Origin: Asaia lannensis NBRC 102526
Lineage (GTDB): Bacteria; Pseudomonadota; Alphaproteobacteria; Acetobacterales; Acetobacteraceae
Length of the DNA: 64,000 nucleotides
Direction of reading: 5' to 3'
Assembly (NCBI RefSeq): GCF_024054035.1
Contig: NZ_JAMXQU010000011.1
Coordinates: forward strand, 53,574 to 117,573
Positions 17,943 to 26,767 of the stretch are shown piece by piece (positions within the stretch are counted from its first letter, which is position 1; every line of letters begins with the position of its first letter). A program made the position numbers and the translations under genes. The notes beneath the pieces are model-generated. The model was not told the DNA's origin. It did not search any database and worked only from the letters and a program-made list of their open reading frames with translations.

Positions 17943-17971
17943 CATGGGGAGAAACAATCATTCTCCCCATG
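17943..17971 (-). terminator. Terminator of htpG
   Basis: CATGGGGAGAA (17943-17953) pairs perfectly with TTCTCCCCATG (17961-17971) around a 7-base loop, 11 bases after the htpG stop. The T-run on the minus strand is poor, so termination may depend on the stem. Confidence 0.6.
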
Positions 17972-17981
17972 ATGTTCCGGT

Positions 17982-19850
17982 TCAGGCGCTGGCAGCAGCA
18001 GTCAGCATGGTTGTCAGACGCTGGGCGAAGCTTGCGGCATCGGGCAGTGTCTCGCCATCCTGGATACGGGCCACGTCGAGCAGGACATGTGCGAAATCGG
18101 CGACGCTCTCACCCTTTTCCACGCGTGCTGCAAGATCGCGGATCAGCGGATGATGCGGGTTGATTTCCATGATCGGGGCCGAAGGCGGCATGCCCTGACC
18201 CGAACGGCGCATCAGGCGCTGCATCATCTGATCCGGGCCACCTTCGCTCGTGATCACCACGGCGCTCCCGACCAGACGCACTGTGCCACGCACATCCTTG
18301 ACTTCATCCCCCAGTGCTTCCTTCAGCGCCGGGATCAGCTTGTCGAGATCTGCGGCCTCGCCCTCAGGCGTCGGAGCTTCGAACTTCTCCAGATCGCCAT
18401 GGGCCTGATTGATGGATTTCAGCACCTTGTCTTCGTAGGAAGACAGACGATCGGGCCAGAAGCCGTCTACCTGATCCGACAGCAGCAGAACTTCGATGCC
18501 ACGGGCACGGAAGCCTTCGAGCTGCGGCGAGGCGGCTAGCGCTTCTGCATTTTCACCCGTCAGGTAGTAGATGGCTTCCTGACCCGGTTTCATGCGTGAC
18601 AGATAGCCATCGAGCGTGGTCGGATCGTCGGAAGCTGTCGAGCGGAAGCGCGACAGGGCCGCAAGCTCCTGACGGTGCTCGGAGTCTTCCCAGATGCCTT
18701 CCTTGATGATCGGGCCGAAATTCTCCCAGAACGTGCCGTAAGCATCGGCCTGTTCCGTATCCTTCGAGCGGTTCTTGATTTCGGTCAGTACGCGCTTGGT
18801 CACGGCCTTGCGGATGCGTTGCAGAACAGGGGTCGCCTGAAGCATTTCGCGAGAGACGTTCAGGGGCAGATCTTCTGTATCGACCACACCCTGTACGAAG
18901 CGCAGCCAGGCCGGCAGAAGCTCTGCTTCATCGGTGATGAACATGCGGCGCACATGCAGATGCACCTTGCTCTCGCGCGACTGCTCCATGAAATCGAACG
19001 GGCGCGCACCGGGGATGAACAGCAGTGCCGTGAATTCGGTCGTGCCTTCGGCATTCCAGTGCAGGGTTGCATAGGGCTCGTCGAACTGGTGAGCGACGTG
19101 GCGGTAGAACTCCGTGTACTGCTCGGGCGTGATGTCGGATTTCGACTTGCGCCAGAGAGCCGTACCCTCATTGGCCGATTTGTCTTCCTCGCCTTCGCGC
19201 AGGGTGATCGGCCAGGAGATATGATCGGCCCATTTGCGAATGATGGAGCGCAGACGCCAGGCATCAAGGAACTCATCGGCATCGGTTTTGATATGCAGGA
19301 TGATGTCCGTGCCGGGCTGCTCACGCTCGGCCGGGGCGATCGTATAGGCCCCCTTGCCATCGGATGACCATTTCCAGGCCTGATCCGAACCGGGCTGGCG
19401 CGAAATCACATCGACCTTGTCGGCCACCATGAAGGCGGCGTAGAAGCCCACGCCGAACTGGCCGATGAGGCTGGGGCGGTCTTCGGGCTTGGCGCTGTTC
19501 AGCTTTTCACCGAAAGCGCGTGTGCCGGAACGGGCGATGGTGCCGAGATTGCTTGCCAGTTCTTCACGGCTCATGCCTGCGCCGTTATCGCTGATGGTCA
19601 GCAGGCGGGCATCCTTGTCGGGCGTGATGCGAATGGCAGCATCTGCGGGCAGCGCCTTGGCGGCATCGGTCAGGGCTTCGAAACGGCGTTTGTCCGAAGC
19701 ATCTGCGGCATTGGCGACCAGCTCACGCAGGAAGATCTCGCGTTCGGAATAAAGGGCGTGAACGACAAGGTCGAGCAGACGCCCGACTTCAGCGCTGAAT
19801 TCATGCTGTTCGGCGCCCTGGACCTGATCTTTTTCTGTATTCTCGGTCAT
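17982..19850 (-). CDS. htpG: Molecular chaperone HtpG (bacterial Hsp90)
   Basis: 622 residues, full length. The N-terminal GHKL ATPase shows [20 protein letters not shown] (Asn for Mg-ATP), [15 protein letters not shown] and [20 protein letters not shown]. The middle domain contains [18 protein letters not shown]. The C-terminal dimerisation domain ends with a Gln/Ala-rich tail. It is an ATP-driven cytosolic chaperone for stress-damaged and client proteins. It stands alone, with its own terminator. No heat-shock promoter was recognised in the short gap to the next gene. Confidence 0.97.
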   Translation of the reverse strand: MTENTEKDQVQGAEQHEFSAEVGRLLDLVVHALYSEREIFLRELVANAADASDKRRFEALTDAAKALPADAAIRITPDKDARLLTISDNGAGMSREELASNLGTIARSGTRAFGEKLNSAKPEDRPSLIGQFGVGFYAAFMVADKVDVISRQPGSDQAWKWSSDGKGAYTIAPAEREQPGTDIILHIKTDADEFLDAWRLRSIIRKWADHISWPITLREGEEDKSANEGTALWRKSKSDITPEQYTEFYRHVAHQFDEPYATLHWNAEGTTEFTALLFIPGARPFDFMEQSRESKVHLHVRRMFITDEAELLPAWLRFVQGVVDTEDLPLNVSREMLQATPVLQRIRKAVTKRVLTEIKNRSKDTEQADAYGTFWENFGPIIKEGIWEDSEHRQELAALSRFRSTASDDPTTLDGYLSRMKPGQEAIYYLTGENAEALAASPQLEGFRARGIEVLLLSDQVDGFWPDRLSSYEDKVLKSINQAHGDLEKFEAPTPEGEAADLDKLIPALKEALGDEVKDVRGTVRLVGSAVVITSEGGPDQMMQRLMRRSGQGMPPSAPIMEINPHHPLIRDLAARVEKGESVADFAHVLLDVARIQDGETLPDAASFAQRLTTMLTAAASA

Positions 19851-19926
19851 GGAATTCCCTCAAGACTGTCATGGTGTCGTATCGACACCTATTTGAAGGA
19901 AGAAGTAGAAATCCCGTTTCCTTTTT

Positions 19927-20325
19927 TCAAGAGATGCAAGGGCATAAGGGGAGCACGCAGTCGCGTGTCAGGGGCGCCAGCACAAGCGATTGTGCCTCAT
20001 CCGGCGTGACCCAGCGTGCCTCGGCGATTTCGGCGGCCACTGTTACGTCCCCCTGCCACAGGAGAGCGAAAAGTTCAGCCCTGACGATATGACCGGGCTC
20101 ATTGGCTGCAGGAGCCTCGATCCGTTTGAGAAAGCGGCAGGAAGAGCTGGATGCGCGCACACCCAGCTCTTCCTCGATTTCGCGCAGGAGCGCGGCCTGC
20201 GGCGTCTCGCCCGGCTCGATCTTGCCGCCGGGCTGCATGAAGGCCTGCGTGTTGCGCTTGCGCACGAGCAGGATCCTGCCTGCCCCGTCATGCAACAGGG
20301 CAGCAGCAATAATGATGACAGACAC
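19927..20325 (-). CDS. NUDIX hydrolase, MutT-like
   Basis: 132 residues starting at GTG 20325. The NUDIX box is complete: GGKIEPGETPQAALLREIEEELG, residues 33-55. Short, single-domain MutT-like proteins hydrolyse nucleoside triphosphates such as oxidised dNTPs, or related diphosphates. The substrate cannot be told. It begins 9 bases after the HAD phosphatase stop, so the two are likely co-transcribed. Confidence 0.9.
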   Translation of the reverse strand: MSVIIIAAALLHDGAGRILLVRKRNTQAFMQPGGKIEPGETPQAALLREIEEELGVRASSSSCRFLKRIEAPAANEPGHIVRAELFALLWQGDVTVAAEIAEARWVTPDEAQSLVLAPLTRDCVLPLCPCIS

Positions 20326-20334
20326 AGCAGAAAA

Positions 20335-21024
20335 TCAGCCCGTTATGCCCGGTGCATCATCGCACAGAATGGACAGGCGCCCATCGGGCAGGCGATGCGC
20401 CTTGAGGGCTTCATAGCCCGGTACCGTGGGGTGAGGAACATCCACTTCATGTGTGTGCGTGGCTGTAATGACCACGACGCTGGCCCCGGCGGCCTCGCCC
20501 GCCTTGATGCCGGCGGGAGCATCTTCGAACACCGCGCAGTTTTTTGCTTCGAACCCCAGTCGCTGCGCCCCCAGAAGGAAACAATCGGGGGCGGGTTTGC
20601 CGTTAGGGGCATCCTCTGCCGTGATCAGAACCTTGGGCATGGGCAGCCCGGCAGTCTGGATACGCTTGAGCGCCAACGGGCGTGAGGCCGATGTCACGAT
20701 GGCCCAGCGATCTTCGGGCAGGCTGTTCAGAAAAGCCTTGGCTCCCGGAATGGGGTCGATGCCATGGGTATCCTCCAGCTCGCGGCTGGTAATCCAGTGC
20801 GCTTCGGCTACGGGATCGACACCCGGCAGCTTCTGGCGGCGTATGGTCTCGACAGTCTGCACGCCGTGAATGGTGGGCAGGAATTTGGCGACGTCGAGAC
20901 CATGTTTTTGTGCCCATAGGGTCCAGACGCGCTCTGCTGCGATGATGGAGGTCAGAATCGTGCCGTCCATGTCGAACAGGAAGGCATCGAAGGCTTTACC
21001 GGGAAACAGATCGTGCTCGGCCAA
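20335..21024 (-). CDS. HAD-superfamily phosphatase, beta-phosphoglucomutase/sugar-phosphatase type
   Basis: 229 residues. Motif I is FLFDMDGTILTS (nucleophile Asp and acid Asp), motif II TSASR, motif III Lys in the GKPAPDCF loop and motif IV VFEDAPAGIKAG. The PDCFLLGAQRLG segment and helical cap place it with subfamily IA phosphatases of sugar phosphates (GPP/YniC-like). Start TTG at 21024 with GGAG 7 bases upstream. It is co-directional with the NUDIX gene and with the glycerophosphodiesterase upstream. Confidence 0.88.
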   Translation of the reverse strand: MAEHDLFPGKAFDAFLFDMDGTILTSIIAAERVWTLWAQKHGLDVAKFLPTIHGVQTVETIRRQKLPGVDPVAEAHWITSRELEDTHGIDPIPGAKAFLNSLPEDRWAIVTSASRPLALKRIQTAGLPMPKVLITAEDAPNGKPAPDCFLLGAQRLGFEAKNCAVFEDAPAGIKAGEAAGASVVVITATHTHEVDVPHPTVPGYEALKAHRLPDGRLSILCDDAPGITG

Positions 21025-21105
21025 GGGAGATCTCCGTCATGAAGCGGGGTGTGCAGGGTGGGAGACCCTGCATGACCTGTCCAACGCAGGCAAGCTGGTG
21101 CCGGA

Positions 21106-22218
21106 TCAACCCGGCGTGTCGACGGCAAGGCGGCCCAGAGCGGGATCGTCGGTGAAGAAGCCGTCGAGACCCATGTCGAGATAGCGTTTGACCTCGGCGA
21201 TCATGCCCTTCGGGTTGCGGGCGTTCAGAGGTCCGCCGTCGCGCAGTTCTCTCGGCAGGCAGTAATTTTCAGGGCGTGCCGTGTAGGAATGAACCAGAAG
21301 CCCGGCCTCATGCGCATCCGTGATCAGGGTGGTGGGCGTGCCCCATGACCTGTCGGATTTGCGCGGGATCAGATCGGTGTTCGAAGGGCCTATGACATCG
21401 GCAAAACGGCGTATGTCGCGTAGTCCTTCCGGCTTCATGAAATCGCCGAAGGTTCTGGCCTCACTCTTGCCTATCAGATCGGGCGGGGTCTGGCCAGGCT
21501 CGCCCATCAGGAACATGACACGCGCCTGCGGGTTGATGGCGCGTGTCCTGTCTCCGATCGCTTTCAGATTGGTCGTCTCGAACGACTGGAGTTCGAGCGG
21601 TGCCTGACGTGTGTATTCATGCGCTGCGATGGTGCGCAGAAAAGCGGTTTCAGGATCGAGACCGAGGCTGTGGAAATGGGTGGAATTCTTGATCTCGGGA
21701 ATGAGCCCGAACACCTTGCCGCGCGCTGCGGACTCAGCGGCAACGAAATCGATCACCTCTTCGAACGTCGGCACATCGAAATGACCGTCGTAACGCGTGT
21801 TGTGCGGTCGAAGCTGCGGCAGGCGCTCTTTCGCCCTCAGGGTCTTGAGTTCGGCAAGCGTGAAATCGGTCGTGAACCAGCCGGTTTCCTTCTGGCCATC
21901 GATGGTCAGGCTGCGCCTGCGCGCGGCAAATTCAGGGCGTGACGCCACATCGGTCGTATCGGCAATATTGCTTTCATGACGCACGATCAGCACGCCGTCC
22001 TTGGTCATGACCAGATCGGGCTCGATATAGTCGGCACCGTCTTCCAACGCCTTGGCGTAAGAGGCGAGAGTGTGCTCGGGCCGCAGGGCAGACGCGCCGC
22101 GATGGGCGAAAACGAGCGGCTTCGGTGCCAGCGAGGGCGCTGCAAAAGACCGGCAGGCAAGAGCGGGCACGCAGATACCGGCCATGGCAAGAGTGAGAGC
22201 GTGACGACGTGACAGCAA
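21106..22218 (-). CDS. Glycerophosphodiester phosphodiesterase, periplasmic (GlpQ-like)
   Basis: 370 residues. Catalytic GDPD motifs: FAHRGASALRPEHTLASY, ADYIEPDLVMTKDGVLIVRHE and VFGLIPEIKN. It hydrolyses glycerophosphodiesters to sn-glycerol 3-phosphate and an alcohol. The start was set to the TTG at 22218 because a strong GAGGAGG lies 6 bases upstream and the protein then opens with a signal peptide (LLSRRHALTLAMAGICVPALA). The longer frame to 22317 would bury that signal. It follows the TonB receptor by 115 bases on the same strand. A weak 8-bp hairpin (21052-21072) lies downstream. Confidence 0.9.
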   Translation of the reverse strand: MLSRRHALTLAMAGICVPALACRSFAAPSLAPKPLVFAHRGASALRPEHTLASYAKALEDGADYIEPDLVMTKDGVLIVRHESNIADTTDVASRPEFAARRRSLTIDGQKETGWFTTDFTLAELKTLRAKERLPQLRPHNTRYDGHFDVPTFEEVIDFVAAESAARGKVFGLIPEIKNSTHFHSLGLDPETAFLRTIAAHEYTRQAPLELQSFETTNLKAIGDRTRAINPQARVMFLMGEPGQTPPDLIGKSEARTFGDFMKPEGLRDIRRFADVIGPSNTDLIPRKSDRSWGTPTTLITDAHEAGLLVHSYTARPENYCLPRELRDGGPLNARNPKGMIAEVKRYLDMGLDGFFTDDPALGRLAVDTPG

Positions 22219-22333
22219 ATCGAACCTCCTCAGGCCCGCTCCCGCCGGAATGACGGCCGGAAGGAGGCGCTGCAAAAAGAAAGGCGAGGCGGCCCGACGG
22301 GAGCGGGCTGCCTCCATTCGGTATCTGATCAGA

Positions 22334-24751
22334 TTACCAGTTGGCGCTCAGCGTCAGGAAATACATGCGCGGTGCGATGGGATAGGCTGTGAACTGGCCT
22401 GAGGTCTGCGTGGTGCTGACCGTGGACCAGCCGCGCGTATTGGTCAGGTTGGTGATATTTCCCTGAACGCGCAAGGCCGGAATATGGGGAATGCCATGAA
22501 TGGTGTAGCCCGCATTCATGCTGAACTGTGCGGTGGGCGAGGCCCAGAGATCGTTGGTGTAGGTGGTGTAGCGCTTGCCCATGACATCGCCGATGAACTG
22601 GCCGTAGAAATTGCCCCAGTTCGTGGTGGCGACGAATTTCTCGGTCCAGTCCGGCTGACCCGCCACATTGCGGCCTGCGATGCGGATGGTGGACGTGCCG
22701 GAGCTGTAATTGTCGTTATAGACCGACTTGTTATAGCTGAGCCCGTTATAGATCGAGAAATGCGGGCCGAACTGCGCGGTGAAGGAGAAATCCATACCGT
22801 CTGTCGTGACTGAGCCCACATTGGCGAGTGTCGTGGCCGAACCGATGATCGAGGACAGCGATTGCGTGGTGGCGATGGCGACCAGACGGTTCGAGAAATG
22901 CACATGGTAGTATTCGGCCTGTGCCGAGATATCGGTCAGCGGGCCAAGATTGACATGGTGATGGGTGCGCAGCCCGGTTTCATAGGTCCATGACGTTTCG
23001 ACCTTGCCGTGCTTCTTGAAATCCTCGAAAGCCGCCTGACTTGTGGCGCCCCAGGGTGTGGCATTGCCATAGCCCGCATCCTGATAGGAGCGCATGTTTT
23101 CCTGGATATTGGCGAACCACTGCTCGTTGGGCGTGATGTTCCACAAGGCGCCGAAAGACGGCAGGAACGGTTTGACGGCCGCAATAGTGCCCCCCGGCAC
23201 GGTCACCGCTGTTGCGGGCGAGAGTGAGCCCGGTTTGCCAGCAACCGGCAGCGTGCCATTGGTATAGACCAGCTCGGATTTGAAACCTGCGGAGAGGGTG
23301 AAGTTTTTCGAGACCTTCCAGCTGTCCTGCAGATGGGTCATGAAAGTGTTGGTGTAGAAATAGTTGGTGTACTGCTTGATCAGCGCATCCTGCTGGCGAT
23401 CATAGGGTGTGGTCGGGTTGTTGGCATCCAGCGGATACCAGCGACGGGCCTGCGTGTTGTTGTTGCGCTCGTACCAGCCCCCGACCTCAAGGTCGTGATG
23501 GCCCAGCTTGTAGCGCAGGGTGGTGAGCAGACCGCCGCGATTATCCCAGTATTCGGTCGTGCGTGTGGCATAGCCCGAGCCACCGAACACGTTGCTGAGC
23601 TGGCTTGAGCTCTGATTGGGGAAATAGGCGCCGAACAGCGTGGGCAGGCCCGCTGCCGTGATCGGGCCGGCCACCACACCCTCACCGAGATTATGGTGAT
23701 AATAGAGCTTGTTGTCCCAATGCAGGTTGCTGCTGAAATCGTGCTGCCAGCCCAGATAGGTCAGAAAATCCTGACGCTGGGCGGCGGAATAGTAGTTGCG
23801 GTAATTCAGCCCGGCATTCTTGTAGGCCGCCGAATTCAGATAGGATTTGGCATAGTTGAAATCAGGGTAGGTGAAGGGGCGCACATAGGTGCCATAGCCG
23901 TTGGGCAGCACAATACCGTCTTCATTCGGCTCGACCTTGTCGGACCAGTCGAAGAAATAGGTGATCTTGTCCTTGCTGCCCTTGTGGACGAATTTGGCGT
24001 TGACCTGATTGCCGCCCTGATGACCGGCAAAGTCCCAGGCGCGGGCATCCTGTCGCGCCCATGAAATATAGGCCGTGTTGCCGTTGCCGAAATTGCCGGT
24101 ATCGAATCGGGCAAAGGTGCGGAAAGTCGAGAAGCTGCCGAAGGTCTGGTCGAGCTGACCGCCCATTTCCTGCTTGGGGTCGAGCGAGGAGAACAGCAGT
24201 GTGCCGCCCAGATTCGAGGTCGAGGCCGTGCCGAGCGCACCGGAACCGGTTGCTACGGTAGCATTGCCCACGTTTTCGCTGATTACCGCGCGCTGGGGCG
24301 AGAGGCCGTTGTAATTGCCATAGGCCTGATCGCCCAGAGGAATGCCATCGAGCGTATAGCCGAGCTGGTTCTGGTTGAAGCCGTGGATGAACAGTGAGGA
24401 ATTCTGTTCGTTATTGCCCCAGGGGTCGGCATTGTTGAACACGACGCCCGGCAGGATCTGCAGTGCCTTGAGCGGGCTGACACCGGGCAGGATGCGCTGG
24501 AGCTGTGTGTGGCCGACACTCTGCTCGGAACGCGTGCGACGCGCCGTGGCGATAACTTCTTCTGCCGGCGCGGTTGAAACCAGCGCCCTGGCTTTGCGCG
24601 CGCTGTGCTGCGCATGAGCCTGCGAGGCAGGAGCCGCATTCTGGTGGACGGGAAGCTTTGTATCTGCAGCCTGAGCATAACCGCTCAGCAGGGCCAGGGG
24701 GGAACAGAAGAGAGACAGCGTAAGGAGATGGCGCTGCTGGCGAAGCTTCAT
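22334..24751 (-). CDS. TonB-dependent outer-membrane receptor
   Basis: 805 residues from ATG 24751, with AAGGAAAA 9 bases upstream. Signal peptide through about residue 28 (SLFCSPLALLSGYAQA). The plug begins with a TonB-box-like EEVIATARRTR and continues LKALQILPGVVFNNADPWGNNEQNSSLFIHGF and LGGTLLFSSLDP. The barrel ends in RMYFLTLSANW. It belongs to the larger TBDR class without siderophore-specific plug features, and the substrate is unknown. The downstream phosphodiesterase suggests uptake of a phosphodiester or phospholipid breakdown product. That is inference. Confidence 0.88.
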   Translation of the reverse strand: MKLRQQRHLLTLSLFCSPLALLSGYAQAADTKLPVHQNAAPASQAHAQHSARKARALVSTAPAEEVIATARRTRSEQSVGHTQLQRILPGVSPLKALQILPGVVFNNADPWGNNEQNSSLFIHGFNQNQLGYTLDGIPLGDQAYGNYNGLSPQRAVISENVGNATVATGSGALGTASTSNLGGTLLFSSLDPKQEMGGQLDQTFGSFSTFRTFARFDTGNFGNGNTAYISWARQDARAWDFAGHQGGNQVNAKFVHKGSKDKITYFFDWSDKVEPNEDGIVLPNGYGTYVRPFTYPDFNYAKSYLNSAAYKNAGLNYRNYYSAAQRQDFLTYLGWQHDFSSNLHWDNKLYYHHNLGEGVVAGPITAAGLPTLFGAYFPNQSSSQLSNVFGGSGYATRTTEYWDNRGGLLTTLRYKLGHHDLEVGGWYERNNNTQARRWYPLDANNPTTPYDRQQDALIKQYTNYFYTNTFMTHLQDSWKVSKNFTLSAGFKSELVYTNGTLPVAGKPGSLSPATAVTVPGGTIAAVKPFLPSFGALWNITPNEQWFANIQENMRSYQDAGYGNATPWGATSQAAFEDFKKHGKVETSWTYETGLRTHHHVNLGPLTDISAQAEYYHVHFSNRLVAIATTQSLSSIIGSATTLANVGSVTTDGMDFSFTAQFGPHFSIYNGLSYNKSVYNDNYSSGTSTIRIAGRNVAGQPDWTEKFVATTNWGNFYGQFIGDVMGKRYTTYTNDLWASPTAQFSMNAGYTIHGIPHIPALRVQGNITNLTNTRGWSTVSTTQTSGQFTAYPIAPRMYFLTLSANW

Positions 24752-24889
24752 TTGTGAATTTTCCTTTAAGGCGGCTCGGTCGCGGCGCACCCTATGCGGA
24801 GAGTTCGTTACGGTGTGTGAAGCTTCGGTGATTTGCGGATTACAGAACGATGACTCGCGAGAAAGGTCGAAAACCGGTTCATGAACGCA

Positions 24890-24919
24890 AAAGGGCTGCC
24901 CGATAACGGGCAGCCCTTT
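24890..24919 (-). terminator. Terminator of ompW
   Basis: AAAGGGCTGCCCG (24890-24902) and CGGGCAGCCCTTT (24907-24919) form a perfect 13-bp stem with a 4-base loop, ending in TTTT on the minus strand. It lies 27 bases after the ompW stop. Confidence 0.85.
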
Positions 24920-24946
24920 CGTTCCGATCGTCCCGGGGAGGGGAAA

Positions 24947-25753
24947 TCAGAAGCGGTATTCGATACCGGCGCCGACAACTGTCGGGTCGAGAGAGTCATG
25001 AGCCTTGATGAAGGCGCCCGACCCACGATCGTTCGCCCAGGCATGCATGCGCATGAACATCTGCTTGGCATCGACGTTGAAGAACCAGTTGCCGACCAGC
25101 TGATAGTCGAAGCCGACATTGACCGACGGACCGCCTGTCACGCCAACGTTGAGCTTCTGCACCAGACCGCCAGCGGGGGACACGTTGTGGAACCAGGCGA
25201 GTGTCGCGCCCACGCCCACATACGGGTTGAAGCGCTTGTGCGGACGGAAATGCCAGGCCAGCGTGATGGTGGGCGGAAGAACCCAGGCGCTGCCGACATC
25301 GATGCCGCCCAGCGGTGTGTCCTTGGCGGCCACTTCATGACGCGTGCTGGCTGCGATCAGGTCGATCGAGACGTTGTCCGTGAAGAAATACTCGAACGTC
25401 AGTTCCGGCATGACCTGGTTGGTCGTCTTGACGCGGCCGGGGATGGCGGCGCCGTTCAGCCAGAGCTTGCTGTCGCGATCCTGGGGGATAACGCCGAGAG
25501 CGGACAGGCGGATGATGAAGTCACCCTTGCCGAGGCCGATCTTCGTGGTGGAGCAGGTCTTGAACAGACCGCATTCGTCGCTGGAGGAAGAGCGCGGTGC
25601 GGCCATCGCCTGGGCCTGGGGCGCCAGCACCATGTTCGTGGTGACCGGAGCGTTGACGACGGGGGTCGTCTGAGCCTGGGCACCCGGTGCAGCGACGGCG
25701 GCTGCAACAAAACCGGTCAGAAGAGCGGTGGAAACTTTGAAAGAGGTCTTCAT
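24947..25753 (-). CDS. ompW: OmpW-family outer-membrane protein
   Basis: 268 residues. Signal peptide (residues 1-28, KVSTALLTGFVAAAVAAPGAQA), then an insert rich in Pro/Thr/Ala (about 29-62). An eight-stranded barrel follows with OmpW landmarks: GDFIIRLSALGVIPQD, LTFEYFFTDNVSIDLIAAS, PPTITLAWHF, RFNPYVGVGATLAWF and the C-terminal GAGIEYRF. OmpW forms a small hydrophobic channel. ATG 25753 is preferred for the compact signal peptide; ATG 25762 is possible. An FNR-type box sits 59 bases upstream, consistent with oxygen-responsive control seen for ompW elsewhere. Confidence 0.92.
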   Translation of the reverse strand: MKTSFKVSTALLTGFVAAAVAAPGAQAQTTPVVNAPVTTNMVLAPQAQAMAAPRSSSSDECGLFKTCSTTKIGLGKGDFIIRLSALGVIPQDRDSKLWLNGAAIPGRVKTTNQVMPELTFEYFFTDNVSIDLIAASTRHEVAAKDTPLGGIDVGSAWVLPPTITLAWHFRPHKRFNPYVGVGATLAWFHNVSPAGGLVQKLNVGVTGGPSVNVGFDYQLVGNWFFNVDAKQMFMRMHAWANDRGSGAFIKAHDSLDPTVVGAGIEYRF

Positions 25754-25811
25754 CAACGTCATCCGTGATTAAACAGTGACGTTCTCTCACCATGCGTTAT
25801 GATGCCGTGCC

Positions 25812-25825
25812 TTGATCCATGTCAA
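25812..25825. promoter_or_regulatory. FNR/Anr-type box between ompW and the FNR-family regulator
   Basis: TTGATCCATGTCAA matches TTGAT-N4-ATCAA with a single change (A to G). It lies 59 bases before ompW (minus) and 103 bases before the regulator (plus), so it can serve either or both. Confidence 0.65.
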
Positions 25826-25927
25826 AGCCGCTACAACGTGGATAATGACCGTGGGGAATTGGCAACAGTATATGACGTAATGTTAACAAAACAAGAATAA
25901 GAATGAAATTCGAGGGTCTTAGTCACG

Positions 25928-26656
25928 ATGGATGTGCAGACGAGAGACAGTATCAGCACACTCGGACCCTGCGGCAGTTCTGGGCTGTGTGTCCACTGCG
26001 AGGCACGATCACGGAGCATATGTTCGGTAATCGATCCGGAGCAGATGGTACGACTCGCGCAATACTCTCACCGCATTGCGGTCGCGCCAGGAAAAACCTT
26101 CATACAGGAAGGTGAGCCAGCCAATGATTTCTTCATTGTCACGGCAGGTCACGTAAAGCTTTTCACCCTCATGCCCGACGGCAGACGCCAGATCACGGGG
26201 TTTGGGCAGGCGGGTGATTTTCTGGGGCTTGCGAGCGGGACAACCTATGCGTTCAGCGCCGAGGCGCTTGGCCCGCTCTCCCTTTGTCGTTTTTCGCGTA
26301 CCGGCCTTGGTGCACTGCGCCGGGAGTTTCCGGCACTCGAACTGCGCCTGATGGAAGAAGCCTCACGCGAGCTCGTTCAGGCGCAACGCCGCATGCTTCT
26401 GCTGGGGCGAAAGACCGCGCGCGAACGTCTGGCCAGCTTTCTGCTGGAGCAGCATTACCGCTCGCCAACAAAGGCGGTTGCCATTCATCTTCCGATGACT
26501 CGCACGGGGATTGCGGATTATCTCGGACTGACGATCGAGACCGTCAGCCGCACGATGAATGCATTGCAGCGCGAGAAGCTGATCACGATTACACAGGTCA
26601 CGCATATCACCCTGCTCAACCTGCCTGCACTTGAGATTCTGTCACGCGGCGGGTGA
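25928..26656 (+). CDS. CRP/FNR-family regulator, FNR-type with probable Fe-S cluster
   Basis: 242 residues. Cysteines at 15, 21, 24 and 32 form the N-terminal cluster CGSSGLCVHC plus C32, and C120 sits where FNR has its internal cluster ligand. This suggests an oxygen-sensing [4Fe-4S] FNR homologue. A cyclic-nucleotide-binding-like beta-roll spans about 50-130, a dimerisation helix 133-170, and an HTH near 185-220 with ADYLGLTIETVSRTMN. The Glu and Ser-Arg of ExxSR read TTGAT half-sites. Divergent from ompW, with a matching site between. Confidence 0.9.
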   Translation: MDVQTRDSISTLGPCGSSGLCVHCEARSRSICSVIDPEQMVRLAQYSHRIAVAPGKTFIQEGEPANDFFIVTAGHVKLFTLMPDGRRQITGFGQAGDFLGLASGTTYAFSAEALGPLSLCRFSRTGLGALRREFPALELRLMEEASRELVQAQRRMLLLGRKTARERLASFLLEQHYRSPTKAVAIHLPMTRTGIADYLGLTIETVSRTMNALQREKLITITQVTHITLLNLPALEILSRGG

Positions 26657-26767
26657 GGGGAGAATACCCCGATGGACCGGTCCAATTGATGCCTTGACGT
26701 AGCCATGATGACGCGGGAGAGAGAACCCTTTCCCGCATAGAGCCTCATCCTTCAGGAGCGACAGATC

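Noticed and set aside
17669..18163. Plus-strand frame that enters the htpG terminator and gene
   Set aside because: It crosses the htpG hairpins and overlaps htpG antisense; no family resemblance. I considered a transposase fragment but found no DDE or IS-like motif.
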